Shown piece after piece: positions 1 to 14,200 of a stretch of 64,000 nt of DNA. Position 1 is the stretch's first letter, and each line of letters starts with the position of its first letter. The stretch lies in NCBI RefSeq assembly GCF_004210375.1, contig NC_134830.1, positions 4,960,001-5,024,000 on the forward strand, in the 5' to 3' direction. The position numbers were made by a program, and so were the translations under genes. The notes below the pieces were generated by a model. The model was not told the DNA's origin. It saw only the letters and a list, made by a program, of their open reading frames with translations, and did no database searches. The stretch comes from Tachypleus tridentatus. Taxonomy: Eukaryota > Arthropoda > Merostomata > Xiphosura > Limulidae.

Positions 1-2228
1 GAGCAGTGGAAATTTCTGTTCTGTTCACTTACTTCCCACTTTGTTACAAAAAAGTTCTGCCATTTAAAATTAGACTTTCCCCGTACTTGCTACAACTACT
101 GCAATCAGTGCTTCTAATAGGGAGTGTCTCAGTTCGGCCATTTTGTTGTAAGTCATTAATTTTACCTGGAAAAATACCTGCCACCTACACAGAAGTATGT
201 TTCCGTCAATAAAGATTAGCTGGATACACAGTTTTTCAGATGATTAAATTTCAGTTGTCACCAACAAGAGAATACAACAATCAAGAGGTTTCCAACCTGT
301 TCTTTGAGGCCCCCTGGGGTTCAATGATAGTACTTAATGGGGTCTGCAGTAATACATCAAATCTATGAAATTAATATTTACTGAAAGAGTATAGAATGAA
401 ACAAAATGCCAAGATATTCTGTAACTAATACATTAGTTTGAGTTACAACAGGAGACAAGTGTTGCAAGGAATATTAATCGTTGCGTAGTACAAGTAGACA
501 GCATACTGTTATTGAACCCTAAGTACAACCGTTAGTTTGATAATCCATGTGACTATAATAAATACAGTACTATCTAATCCTTCTGATGGTGTTTTTAATA
601 TTAATTGAATGAATCTCATGTATTCAATAAATTCAGTGTAGTGGAAATGTTTATTGAAATTTATATTAATCTGTTTATATATAAAAACAAAATAGCCACT
701 TCAAATCAGACCTTTACTTTCTCTGCTGTAACTCATATTCATCATCACCTACTGGTACCCAACTAATTTATTTTTTTGTTTTTTCTGCAAAAATATCTGT
801 CAGCTAGATGGCAATACATTTTCATTAATAAGATATATAGAAATTATTCCCTTTAGGCTTCAGAATTTGAGGGTCTGACACTGGTTTGTGATTGGGTTCC
901 CATATTTGGTTCTCAAATGACTGGCTCTTCCCTCAGTAGTTGTTAATTGGCTGAGGGTATTAACTTGTATAATATTCTTACTAAAGCTGCTGTATTACTA
1001 TGTTTATTTAGTGAAGCAAGGTTGTCACCAAAGAGCATGATTCATGCAGGGTTACAGTTAGCAGATTACATAAATCAAGATATTGAAATGACAGTACTTA
1101 GTGTTGGAAATTTATGTAATTTATTAAAATGTTCCGTCCACCTAACATGTACTGGGTATTTACTAAACACTAAATTATTAACCATCAGTAGTTGTGATTT
1201 GTGTTAATAAGACCAGTTTTATTTGTTCATGTCATATAAAAATAATGTTTGAGTTGGCAAAACTGAAATATTAGAGATCAGTCTAAAAGTTTGTATGAAT
1301 ATAAAATAACTGTATAACCCCTTCCTTCTTTCCCCATTGTGACTTGAATTCAGGGGTATAACTTTTATCTTTTTTCCTACAATTTTCTGTCAAGTAAACT
1401 TTTCTTTCAATGTCAGAAGTGGTCAGTTTGTCTGGCTAAGAAGAGACAAGTGTTATTATACATGTTTCATAATCAGTTTAAACATGCTCAATTTGGACCT
1501 TTCTTGTAGTGGAAAGATGGTTTTCAAAGACAGTACTTTATTTTGCTCTTAATTTAAAGACAAATATTTTCTTTATCAAATTAAAACCTTTTATAAGAGT
1601 AAGCATAGTAACTTATCTTAATATTTTAAGTATGAATATTAATAGCTCAAGACCACGTTATCTTGTTTCTACCATGTTCTCAATACAAGGTATCTACATT
1701 TTACTTTCAAACCATTTGAGATTGAGTTTTTTTGGTGTCGCTGATAATTTATGTTGTACATTTAATTATGATGTTTAACACAGCTTATTTAAAAATAAAA
1801 TCTTTAACTAAACTAGTTCATCTGAATTACTTGACCATGTTTCTTTATTGTAATTAGTTTTGTATGTGTTCACAACAATACATTGAAAAACAATCAACAA
1901 GTAATTTGTATCAAAACAATAACAATGTTTATTTCAGCTGTATGTGAAATAAGGGGAAATGACATACTGTAATGAATGCACAATGTTTAACACATTGAGA
2001 TACCTTACTAAGATATTTGTGTTTAAATTTTAACATGGAAGAAGAAAATTCATCACTTTGCATATTCTTCAGTTACAGACAAAGTTTGGTGTCTTCCAGA
2101 AAGTTTCTAATTCAAAGCACTTCGTTTGTAATTTTTATCAGTTATCAAAGGAAACTCTTATTACTTCAGATGGTTTAACTACTTGTGATATCTAAACTCT
2201 GTAAGGTGTATGTCGTTGCGTACAATAA
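1..2228. other. No gene recognised; includes 3' flank of UBXN1
   Basis: AT-rich sequence with only short chance open frames. The part just below 2229 should include the UBXN1 3' UTR. No repeat, transposon domain or RNA gene is apparent. Confidence 0.5.
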
Positions 2229-2272
2229 TCACTGAGGTTTGGTCACTGTAAGAACAGCTGATGGAACCAACC
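2229..2272 (-). CDS. UBXN1: UBXN1 exon 10 (last coding exon, stop)
   Basis: The acceptor is TTTATTTCAG|GGTTGG. The exon encodes GLVPSAVLTVTKPQ and TGA, matching the last strand of the UBX fold (LGLVPSAVL in homologues). The 3' UTR would lie below 2229. Several AATAAA hexamers are present on the minus strand (for example near 1840 and 1930), but none can be singled out. Confidence 0.9.
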
Positions 2273-5200
2273 CTGAAATAAAAGGAATGATAGTAGAGAC
2301 TACCAAAAAAGAAATGATTTGCCCAGTACAGTATCAGCTGTATCTAGTTTTAACACCACTGCTCTACATGTTCAACAGCCCTAAAAGCCCAATTTTAGAT
2401 ACATAAAGTAGCCATGTCTTACATCACAGCAATAGATGGTCGAGGGTATATACATGTACAATTTTTTTAAACATTTACCATCTGTAGAAATTTATCTACC
2501 CACAAGCCATTACTGGACTCAGTATACTTCTGTTACCCATGTATTTTAAATCTCTGATGTGTATGTAAATCATTTTATATTAGACAAGTATTTAGAACTT
2601 TCTTTTACGTGTATGGTAAACCATAAGTACAATGGTTTACACTTTCATGCAGGACAGTAGAATTCTATCGACTACAGCATCAGACAACATGGTTTATACT
2701 TTTCTAAAACATTACAGTAAGGAATAACTTGTTGATTTTGATGAACTTTCCAAAGATATGTTCCTACTTTTGGGAACAAAAGCATTCTGGACTCCAATAC
2801 ATCAAGTAAGTGTCTATACCAAAGACATCTGAACTCAATACATCAAATGTCTATACCAAAGACGTTCTGAACTCAAGTTATTATAACTTTAATACTGACC
2901 TAGAGCTTTCAAAGGCTTCTGCATATCTTCTTCAGTGAAGACTGTTCGAGGAAAGGTAGTCATCAACGAGAAGGGAAGATTTCCGTCTGTTCTGTTAAGT
3001 TCTATATACAGTCGAACTGCTGCCAATGATTCACTAGCACCAAAACTATTAGTTAGAGTCTGGCCATTTGACAAACGAATCTGTAAGGATGATATACAAA
3101 CATTAAGGGCAGATAAAACAAATTGTTAGGGAAATATTACTTTACCTAATATTAGGCCTCACTGAATTGGTTTGCCATTATTTACCTAATATTAGGCCTC
3201 ACTGAATTGGTTTACCATTATTTACCTAATATTAGGCCTCACTGAATTGGTTTGCCATTATTTACCTAATATTAGGCCTCACTGAATTGGTTTGCCATTA
3301 TTTACCTAATATTAGGCCTCACTGAATTGGTTTACCATTATTTACCTAATATTAGACCTCACTGAATTGGTTTACCATTAGTAAAATGTAAATAAACTGA
3401 TATAATCAGGAACACAATAACCAATATATGTATTGAAATATTCTGATTCTTCAATGGATATTTTGTATTCAACACTTAACCCTTTCTAATTACAGCAAGT
3501 TTCATTTTACACAATCTATATAATATTTTATGTGAACTTAGAAAACAACATAATTTGGTTGTATGATATTTCATGTGAAGTGTTGTTTTGTTGTTACTAA
3601 AAACTACTTTCTTTATCGTATTGTGTGTGCCTGAAATCCTCTAAATATATCCAATATAATTATTTTTGAATCAGAGTGTAACTGTCATGTTTTGTTCAAA
3701 CAACAGCTTACTTGTTTTCTCATCTATTCAATCAAACATTTACAGTTGTACAAACAGTTTAACATTTTTCTCTGCAAATTACACTAATTATGTTTACAAG
3801 ACACCAACTGTTACATGTTTTAGAGTAAAATGAATTATAATTACTATTTTTATTTATTTTATGAATCCTGTTATGCCAGCTTGCCTTCAACCCAAGAGAG
3901 TTACCCATTGTCCCAAATAAGGTTAACTGTATAATGTGCATCTCCTACAATAACCATCTAATGGCAGTGAAAGTTGTATGTCAAGTGGCAGTTTAAGCAC
4001 AGTGTACACTGCTCAACACTATCTTCTTGTTAAAATGGAGATCTGAATAATTACACCTTGAAACTATTGTGACAACTGTTAAAATACCACGATGGAGGTT
4101 ATATGATGTCAACACTGGTAATAAGACTAAAGATCTAAACAGTTAGATTGTGATAATGATGTGTCAACTCTTAAAATAAACACAGGAAATAGGTCAGAAG
4201 TATTGTGGAACTTTGTGGCCAACAGTAAGAATCATATAACAATGCTAGTCATTTTATTTTGCACTTTGTGGTTATTACAAGTTCAGTAAAACTGATTAAG
4301 AGCATACAGAGTTAGTATAGAGAATACAGTAGATAAAATAAAAACGTTGATATTTGTTCCCAAGGTTTTACAAATTACACATATGATACTTAATAAATTT
4401 CAAACAAAGTATTTTCAACCCTAAATTGAAAACAATTTTGCACTCAGAGCAAATCAACACTGATTCCATATGGTTGTAGAAAAGTTTCTATAAAAATACT
4501 GTTTTTTGGTTGTTTTAAATATACACACAAGTATAGAAACTGGTAGTCATTGTAATCCAAGGCAGTAGTAAAAGGGTTAAAATCATTAGAGAAATCACAT
4601 AGTTCAGAGGAGGTAAAATTATTGACTTCAATAGGTTAATGAAGGAAGTACAAGTGATTTATAATAGCTATGGTAAGATGCCTGTAACACACCTGTAATC
4701 TACAACTATCGTATTCCTTTTTCGGTATAACAACCTCCTGAACAGGTTGTGATGATGGGGAAGGAGCTGCCGTCACTGAGGTCCTGTATGAAACTTCTCT
4801 TTTCGAGCTTGTTTATCTCTCTCAATTTCTTCTAGCACCCTCTGTCTAGAATTAGAAATAATACTCTTTGTAAGTTTTTATGTTAATATATAAATGTTAA
4901 TTCACATGAAAACTTGCAACAAAACATTTGTAGAGGAAGCATTGTGTATTAATGTACCAGTTACCCTTCATGCAAGCCTTTCACATGAACCTATTTTTGT
5001 CCCTTATGTTACTGATTATTACATGGTATCTTAGCCACAACATCAGAATCTCTTACATAACTGAAAACGAATTTGAGTTGTGCACATTAGTGGGTCCAGA
5101 GTTTTAGTAAAGGGTAGACATAACTTATTACAGATGGGAAGTAAGACCTAAGTGACAAGAAATTACCAAACAAAAAAAGACTCCAGGAACAATATTTTCT

Positions 5201-8200
5201 TTGTTAAATAGGGAGAAATCACATTATAAATTTCTGTTTGTTCCAAGTTATTTTATAACAATGCATGTTACTAGTCAGTCTGCCATATAAATATGTTTGT
5301 TCCAAGTTATTTTATAACAATGCATGTTACTAGTCAGTCTGCCATATAAATATGTTTGTTCCAAGTTATTTTATAACAATGCATGTTACTAGTCAGTCTA
5401 CCATATAAATATGTTTGTTCCAAGTTATTTTATAACAATGCATGTTACTAGTCAGTCTACCATATAAATATGTTTGTTCCAAGTTATTTTATAACAATGC
5501 ATGTCACTAGTCAGTCTACCATATAAATATGTTTGTTCCAAATTATTTTATAACAATGCATGTTACTAGTCAGTCTACCATATAAATATGTTTGTTCCAA
5601 GTTATTTTATAACAATGCATGTTACTAGTCAGTCTGCCATATAAATATGTTTGTTCCAAGTTATTTTATAACAATGCATGTTACTGGTCAGTCTACCATA
5701 TAAATATGTTTGTTCCAAGTTATTTTATAACAATGCATGTTACTGGTCAGTCTACCATATAAATATGTTTGTTCCAAGTTATTTTATAACAATGCATGTT
5801 ACTGGTCAGTCTACCATATAAATATGTTTGTTCCAAGTTATTTTATAACAATGCATGTTACTGGTCAGTCTACCATATAAATATGTTTGTTCCAAATTAT
5901 TTTATAACAATGCATGTTACTAGTCAGTCTGCCATATAAATATGTTTGTTCCAAGTTATTTTATAACAATGCATGTTACTGGTCAGTCTACCATATAAAT
6001 ATGTTTGTTCCAAATTATTTTATAACAATGCATGTTACTGGTCAGTCTACCATATAAATATGTTTGTTCCAAATTATTTTATAACAATGCATGTTACTGG
6101 TCAGTCTGCCATATAAATATGTTTGTTCCAAGTTATTTTATAACAATGCATGTTACTGGTCAGTCTACCATATAAATATGTTTGTTCCAAATTATTTTAT
6201 AACAATGCATGTTACTAGTCAGTCTACCATATAAATATGTTTGTTCCAAGTTATTTTATAACAATGCATGTTACTGGTCAGTCTACCATATAAATATGTT
6301 TGTTCCAAATTATTTTATAACAATGCATGTTACTGGTCAGTCTACCATATAAATATGTTTGTTCCAAATTATTTTATAACAATGCATGTTACTGGTCAGT
6401 CTACCATATAAATATGTTTGTTCCAAATTATTTTATAACAATGCATGTTACTGGTCAGTCTACCATATAAATATGTTTGTTCCAAATTATTTTATAACAA
6501 TGCATGTTACTAGTCAGTCTACCATATAAATATGTTTGTTCCAAGTTATTTTATAACAATGCATGTTACTAGTCTGTCTACCATATAAATATTAAATCTC
6601 ATATTTGTATTTCTCTTGTTTCTACCATAATTGATAATTATGAAAGCAAGTTACTGTTTGAAAATGCTATTTGTATACATTTCAATGAAATGGAAAAAGA
6701 AGTTATGATTGTAGATGAAGTGAATAAAACCTTTCAGAAAATATTGTCATATATGTCCATCTAAAAATGTCATATATGTCCATCTAAAAATGTCATATAT
6801 ATCCATCTAAAAATGTCATATATATCCATCTAAAAATGTCATATATATCCATCTAAAAATGTCATATATATCCATCTAAAAATGTCATATATATCCATCT
6901 AAAAATGTCATATATATCCATCTAAAAATGTCATATATATCCATCTAAAAATGTCATATATCCATCTAAAAATGTCATATATATCCATCTAAAAATGTCA
7001 TATATGTCCATCTAAAAATGTCATATATATCCATCTAAAAATGTCATATATATCCATCTAAAAATGTCATATATGTCCATCTAAAAATGTCATATATATC
7101 CATCTAAAATGTCATATATATCCATCTAAAAATGTCATATATATCCATCTAAAATGTCATATATGTCCATCTAAAATGTCATATATATCCATCTAAAATG
7201 TCATATATATCCATCTAAAAATGTCATATATATCCATCTAAAATGTCATATATATCCATCTAAAAATGTCATATATATCCATCTAAAAATGTCATATATA
7301 TCCATCTAAAAATGTCTTAGATGGACATCACACTAAGTCGTGCTATACAATTGCTTGTGTATATCTACCTGTCTCTAATATGACAAACTTTCAGTGTGTG
7401 TGTAAAACAAGAGAGGAAATAAGATAAACAAAATACACCTGGCCATCTTCTCTTCCAACTTTTCTCTTCGTTTCTGCTCAGCCAGCCTTTTTATTTCTTC
7501 CTCTTCCATCCTGTGAAATCACAAATCTTAACTGAACAAAGAACCAAAATTATTATCCAACATTAGTGCATTAGCTATAAATATTTTTCCTAGAAAAATA
7601 CACTTTATGGGCCTAATAAGTTAAAAAACTGGAACACTTAAAAATCACAGACTATACAAATTACTACTTCTGAAGTCATTACAATCAGTTTCCAACAAAG
7701 GGATATTCAAAAAAAGTCACTGTAATTTGTTTGTTTGTAATTAAGCACAAAACTACACAATGGCTATCAGTTCTCTGCTCATCACTGATATCAAAACTCG
7801 GTTCCTAATGATGTCAATCTGCAGTTACACTAATGTGCCACCAGAGGACATGTAAGTGAAATGGGTATTACTGTCCATGACAGATGTACAAACTGTTTGG
7901 ACTAATCCTTCCATACCATTACAGTATGTGAATTTCAACACTACGGTAATGTTTCACTGATCCAGGTTGACAACTGAATGAACCAAGGTGAGAATAGTTA
8001 TCATTCTTTAGAAATTCCATATACTTGTACCAAGAGTATGCCATAAAGATTCAGCTTGAATGAACATACTGATCAAACGTAGGGTCTGAAATACCTCAAG
8101 CATGAGAAAAATGACCATGTACCAAATGTCAGAAAAGGGTCCAGATCCATAGTAACAAGAAGACTGGATGAGAATGGATAATTTGGTCATGTAGCAGTTA

Positions 8201-11200
8201 AAAAAACATTTATGTCAATCACCAGATATTATTATGAGACTGAAATTTACTTAAAAGTACAAAAACTGAACTACTGAAAATTGGAAAAGAGTGTTATGGA
8301 TAAACAAGTCCAATATTGAAATGTTTGGTTCAAAGTATAGGTTACACATCTGGCTAAAAGAAAGATGAAAAATACCTCAATGCATAGCACTTGCCATAAA
8401 GTGAGGTGGAAGTAGTGTGATGGTTGGGGGGTGGTTTCCTGCCAAGGTGACAGGATATATTTGCCAAATAGATGGAATTAATGGACCAGCACAAGCATCA
8501 TCAGATACTGATCCATCATTCTATATCCAATGGTTTTCATAATATCGTAATTAATTCTACTACATAATGACCCCAGACACTCATCCAACCTATGCAGAGA
8601 TTACTTTGTTATGAAAGAAACTGCTGGAGTTATTCAAATTATGCAATGACCCCACAGAACCCCAATCTCTTTAAGGGAATATATGAGAGAAATTTAGAGT
8701 AAAATCCCAAAGGACACATTGACTAAATATGTTAAACAATGCATGAAAAACAGTTTGCAGTTATTAAAGCAAAATATTAATATTTAATAATAAAGCAAAA
8801 TATTAATTGTTTACCGAACTCAAACTCTTCCACTGAGTTTCTATTAAATATAAAGATTAATATACCTGAGGTTTCACCTTCCATTGTTCTTTTCATGGAG
8901 CCTGAAATCTAATTTTTGACTTTATCCTAATACAGTACTGTACCACAAAATATTAATTAAAATCAAATAATCCAGCTTTCACTCTCACATCAGCTACACA
9001 TTGTGTTTGCAAATAATCTCTCTCAATGAAGGGAATATTACAACTAAATAATAAGTAATTCATTATAATCCATAACTCTAATTTTCTTCATCATAAACCT
9101 CAATATTGGTTTGTAATATGAATTGAACAGGAATTTGTTGAAAACTAATAGAAATGTCAGACAGAAACCACCTTAAAAAGCAGACTTATCCTTGAAACAA
9201 CATCATAATCTTCTTTTCAATGGCTAAGATAACCTAACCACTGATAAACAAAATTAGTGATTTCACAATATCAAACAAAATCAGAATTTGCCTACAAAAC
9301 AATCAGCTGGACATATGACACCACAACTTAGATATACTGTATGTAATGTTGGGTGTGTTCATAACTTGTTTAAAAGTTGATTTACGTTATTATAAGTACA
9401 TAACAGACAAGATGTTGTTCTCAGTGGCTGCTTTTGTATTCAATCATGTTAAATATACACTCACACAATTCCACTTGGCTCAGTAAATAATTACTTTAAA
9501 AGACATAGAAAGTTTTATTTAAAATAATGTTTTAGACATTTGTTTCACTCAAAAAAGATGCTTTTCTACTGATAAAATTTAGCGCGTTTGTTTTGAATTT
9601 CGCACAAAGCTACATGAGGACTATCTGCTAATTTAGCAGTGTGAGACTAGAGGGAAGGCAGCTAGTCACCACCACCCACTGCCAACTCTTGGGCTACTCT
9701 TTTACCAACAAACAGTGGGACTGACCATCATATTATAATGCCCCCATGGCTGAGAGGGCAAGCACATATGGTGTGATGGCTATTCAAATCCTTCACCTTC
9801 AGGTTACAAGTCGAATGCCTTAACCCACCCGGCCATGCTGGGCCTAGTGTGTTTAATTAGAAGGGAGGTGTGTCTTACTTTAGACATATCTTTAAATCTA
9901 CAAATAAGGATTGCAAAGAAACAGAGCTGGAGATCTAATGGTGACAGTTTACTCAAACTACAAATCCCTATTATGACTCCATTATAAAATTATTACAAGT
10001 TGTAGTATAAGATCATACAGGAATTTTGTAATAAACTGAATATTGTAATAAACTTAATTCAACCTCCTTTATTTTGTTGTGCTACAAAACTTAAGTCCTA
10101 CATGTGTGCGTTAGTTGGAAACCAGATCTTGAGCACTGTCTGGAAACAGTCACATGAAAAGTTCCCAAGTTGCATGTTATTACTCACTATTGTTAATCAC
10201 TGCTCAAGCATGCTGTTTCTACATGAATTTTCATAAGTAATTTCAGCAAGTACCTGGATTGTGATGGCCGTTGGACGGTGCTGATGCAATGTAATTTCTG
10301 CCCAGTGCTATGAATGTCAAAGTGAAGAAATTCAACCAAGCACTGGAAAACAGCAGGAATAACTATGACTCTCTCAAGGTAGCCAAATGCCTCATCATCT
10401 AATTAGTGATGCACACTAACTAGTTACCTAAACTTGTTGGTATGAAGGCCCACAAATAAGTGAAGTGTCTAGCTATAAGGGTTAATGTATATCCTACAAA
10501 AGAGGCCCTCAGCAGAGGTAACCTCAGTAAGAACAAGGATTCTGCAAAGTGCTGGGGTTGTACAGCCATGAGGGAGACCCTATGTCATCTTAGCGGCCAA
10601 TGTCCGAAGTTAAAGTCAATGAGAATATGCTGTCACACTAAGATCTGTTACCATTTGGTAAAAGATGCCTCCTATAAAGGGTGGAAGGCTCTTCAAGAAT
10701 CCACCTTTGAGATAGGTAGTGGTGAACGCCGAAGACCTGATCTAATCTTCCATAACGATGAAGAAGCCGCGATTGTTGTACGTGACGGTCCAATACAAAC
10801 TCATGTACAACTCGTTACAAGAAGCATACGAGTCAAAGGTTTCTTGATATCAAGATCTAGCACCTCAAGTATAAGAACTCAGGGTGCTACTTCGTTGTTT
10901 TTCATGGTCTACCAATAGGTGCCCATGGTGCCTGGTTGCCTGTAAACATGGAAGTTCTAGCAGACCTGGATATCAATTCCAAATATTTTGAACAGTTCTT
11001 GTGTAGGCATACAATCCTCTGCACACTTGACATCCTGTGGAAAGCGATTAATGAAAAAAATCTCGCTTGGTAGGAATTGTCGAATTCCATCAAAGTATTT
11101 TTCCCTGTATCATGTCATTCGTGTTTGACATCCAGCATCTGTCGGTATCGTCAACCGTGACATAAAATATCGATAGCCAAATGCCTTTTCATCTAATTAG

Positions 11201-14200
11201 TGATGCACATGAATGGATTAGCTAGATTCCCACTGTTCCTATCTAGCAAAACCACAGCCAAGGGAATTGGCTTTGCTTTTTAGCCATTTCCTACTCAAAA
11301 AACAGTGGTAATTCTTTCTACTGTATATTATCTTAGCTGAAATTGTGTGTATTTAGTATTTATTACCATTGTAAATAGCACTATTTTGTATATTTGAAGG
11401 TAGCAGTTGTAAATGTTGTCTATAATTGGAGACTTGTGCCAAATGTGTTGCTGTTATCCATTATGTATGCATTATTAAATTGAATCAAAGTACAAATATT
11501 ATATTTTCAAGCCTACAACTGGGGACTTTAAAAAAACAACAAAAAAAACAAGGCTAGAAATAGTGTCTACATATTTTCTCAAGTTAAATCAGCTACCATT
11601 TTGAGTTATAAGCACCAAATGTATAGCATAAACGGAAAAACAACTTTTATTACTGACTTGTGACGTATTTCCAAATGGCATCACCATCATCTTTGTCAGA
11701 CGTTTTACTGTAGTTTCTGCCCACAATTGATATGTAATAAACATACTTTATTTTAAATAAATACTCTTTTGAGTATTTCAAACAAAATGAAAAGAATACC
11801 AAAAGAAATTATAAAGTACATCCCCCAACTCGTGGTTTGTTACTAAGTGATGTAAACTTCACATTAGAATCCTTTGTTCACGTGGGAACTTCATGTAATC
11901 AATATTTAAATAAACATTTGTCAACTCAACATTGATATAGATTATAACCTTTTCTATCGCATCATTCTTAGCCACGGGTTATAACCTTTTCTATCGCATC
12001 ATTCTTAGCCACGGGCTATAACCTTTTATATTGCATCATTCTTAGCCACTGGCTATAACCTTTTATATTGCATCATTCTTAGCCACTGGCTATAACCTTT
12101 TATATTGCATCATTCTTAGCCACTGGCTATAACCTTTTATATTGCATCATTCTTAGCCACTGGCTATAACCTTTTATATCGCATCATTCTTAGCCATGGG
12201 TTATAACCTTTTCTATCGCATCATTCTTAGCCATGGGTTATAACTTTTTCTATCGCATCATTCTTAGCCACCGGCTCTAGCTGTTTTAAATGTTAAGCTT
12301 CATTAGTAACTATCAAGATCACAAGATACACCAAATAAGGAAGGGCCTTAAATATAAAACCACTGATAGACAAGGAAAAATCATGTAAGAACAGTAGATG
12401 TGTGTCACTGTATTTCCAAGGGAAGAGAGTTCAGGATGATCAGAAAAATGCAAAAACTTTATAAACGGTTCACACACAAGACTTCACAACTGCCATTTCT
12501 GGCTCAATAAACGGTTCACACACACAAGACTTCACAACTGCCATTTGTGGCTCAATAAACGGTTCACACACACAAGACTTCACAACTGCCATTTGTGGCT
12601 CAATAAACGGTTCACACACACAAGACTTCACAACTGCCATTTGTGGCTCAATAAACGGTTCACACACACAAGACTTCACAACTGCCATTTGTGGCTCAAT
12701 AAACGGTTCACACACACAAGACTTCACAACTGCCATTTGTGGCTCAATAAACGGTTCACACACACAAGACTTCACAACTGCCATTTGTGGCTCAATAAAC
12801 GGTTCACACACACAAGACTTCACAACTGCCATTTCTGGCTCAATAAACGGTTCACACACAAAAGAATTCACAACTGCCATTTGTGGCTCAATAAACGGTT
12901 CACACACAAGACTTCACAACTGCCATTTCTGGCTCAATAAACGGTTCACACACAAGACTTCAGAACTGCCATTTCTGATCACTTTGATAAAAAAAAAATA
13001 TTAAAATAATTAGAATTATTTTTTTAGTTAAATTTTGACAGTTAATACTTGACTAACTTCTGTTTTGCAAGAGTTAGTTCTTGGCCTGCTTTCCTTCTCT
13101 GCTTTTCCTTTTCAATAGCACTTTTCTTTTCAAGTTCGTTCCTTTCTAACCTTCTCTGTTTAATTCTCTCTTCTAATCTGGAAGTCAAAAAGTTTTACAC
13201 TGAAAATTAAATACACTCACAAGAAAACTTAATAAAACGTCTCTTGATAAAAATGTAAAGAACTTAAATGGATAAAGCTCCAAGTCTCGAGTTAAGATAA
13301 AACAGTAGTGAAATTCTTATTTCTTTAATGGCAGTTTCTCTCTCTTACATTTTCACAACAATAAATATATACTTTTTACATATGGTACCACAACACCTTA
13401 TCATAAGCGTAAGGTAAACAAATCCACTAATACATTATAAACCATCATGCAACTGGGTATTTTGATAAACTTTCTTTAGTATTGCTTCTCGGATTTTTCT
13501 CAAGAGAAACAAATTCCTCACTGAATTTCAGAAAGTGAAACATCCATGTAACACAGACATATTTACTTTGTGTGTCATAACAATATAACACAATCAAGTA
13601 AGTTTTAACCTGAAGTAAGAACAAACTGAACCATTGTAATTTGATTCATTTGTGTATGTAGTGAAACCACGTACACATTCAATGACAAAACTTACATTAC
13701 AGTTGTCTTCTCTGTGATTTTTTCCATTGTTTTACATTTTTGATCAGAAAATATAATAATTTGTTTTAACTAATAACTGTTTGAATGTCTTTGTACCTAT
13801 GATTTTTCCACAATTGTCAATCATCAACATCCCATAATATCCAAAGAATCTTTCACAAAAAGCAAATGACATCATAACACAGCTAACCATATTTCTTTAC
13901 ATGTCCAAATGAACTAATTACTGTTTGGAATTTCCCAGATATGACTACAATCCATCATTACATAATCATTATAATACGTTCCGAAGAGCAGGCTCGTATG
14001 AAACATAAAACTGATTACGTGCCCTGAAAGCAAAACTAATTATTTATCAACAACATGTCTCTGCCAGGTATTAATTTTGGTAGACAAAACTCAAAAACTT
14101 TCCACTTTAAGCACCATCATTAATGCCCAGACATAACATGTTAGTAACAAGCATTACGAAAAACATAACAGCATAAAAACATTTATTCCATGGTAACCAA

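Noticed and set aside
10902-11093. Minus-strand open frame of 63 codons
   Set aside because: It is antisense to the R2 C-terminal block, which matches the R2 family on the plus strand.
10258-11277. A functional 28S rRNA gene
   Set aside because: Only about 260 bp of 28S is present, with many substitutions and an R2 insertion.
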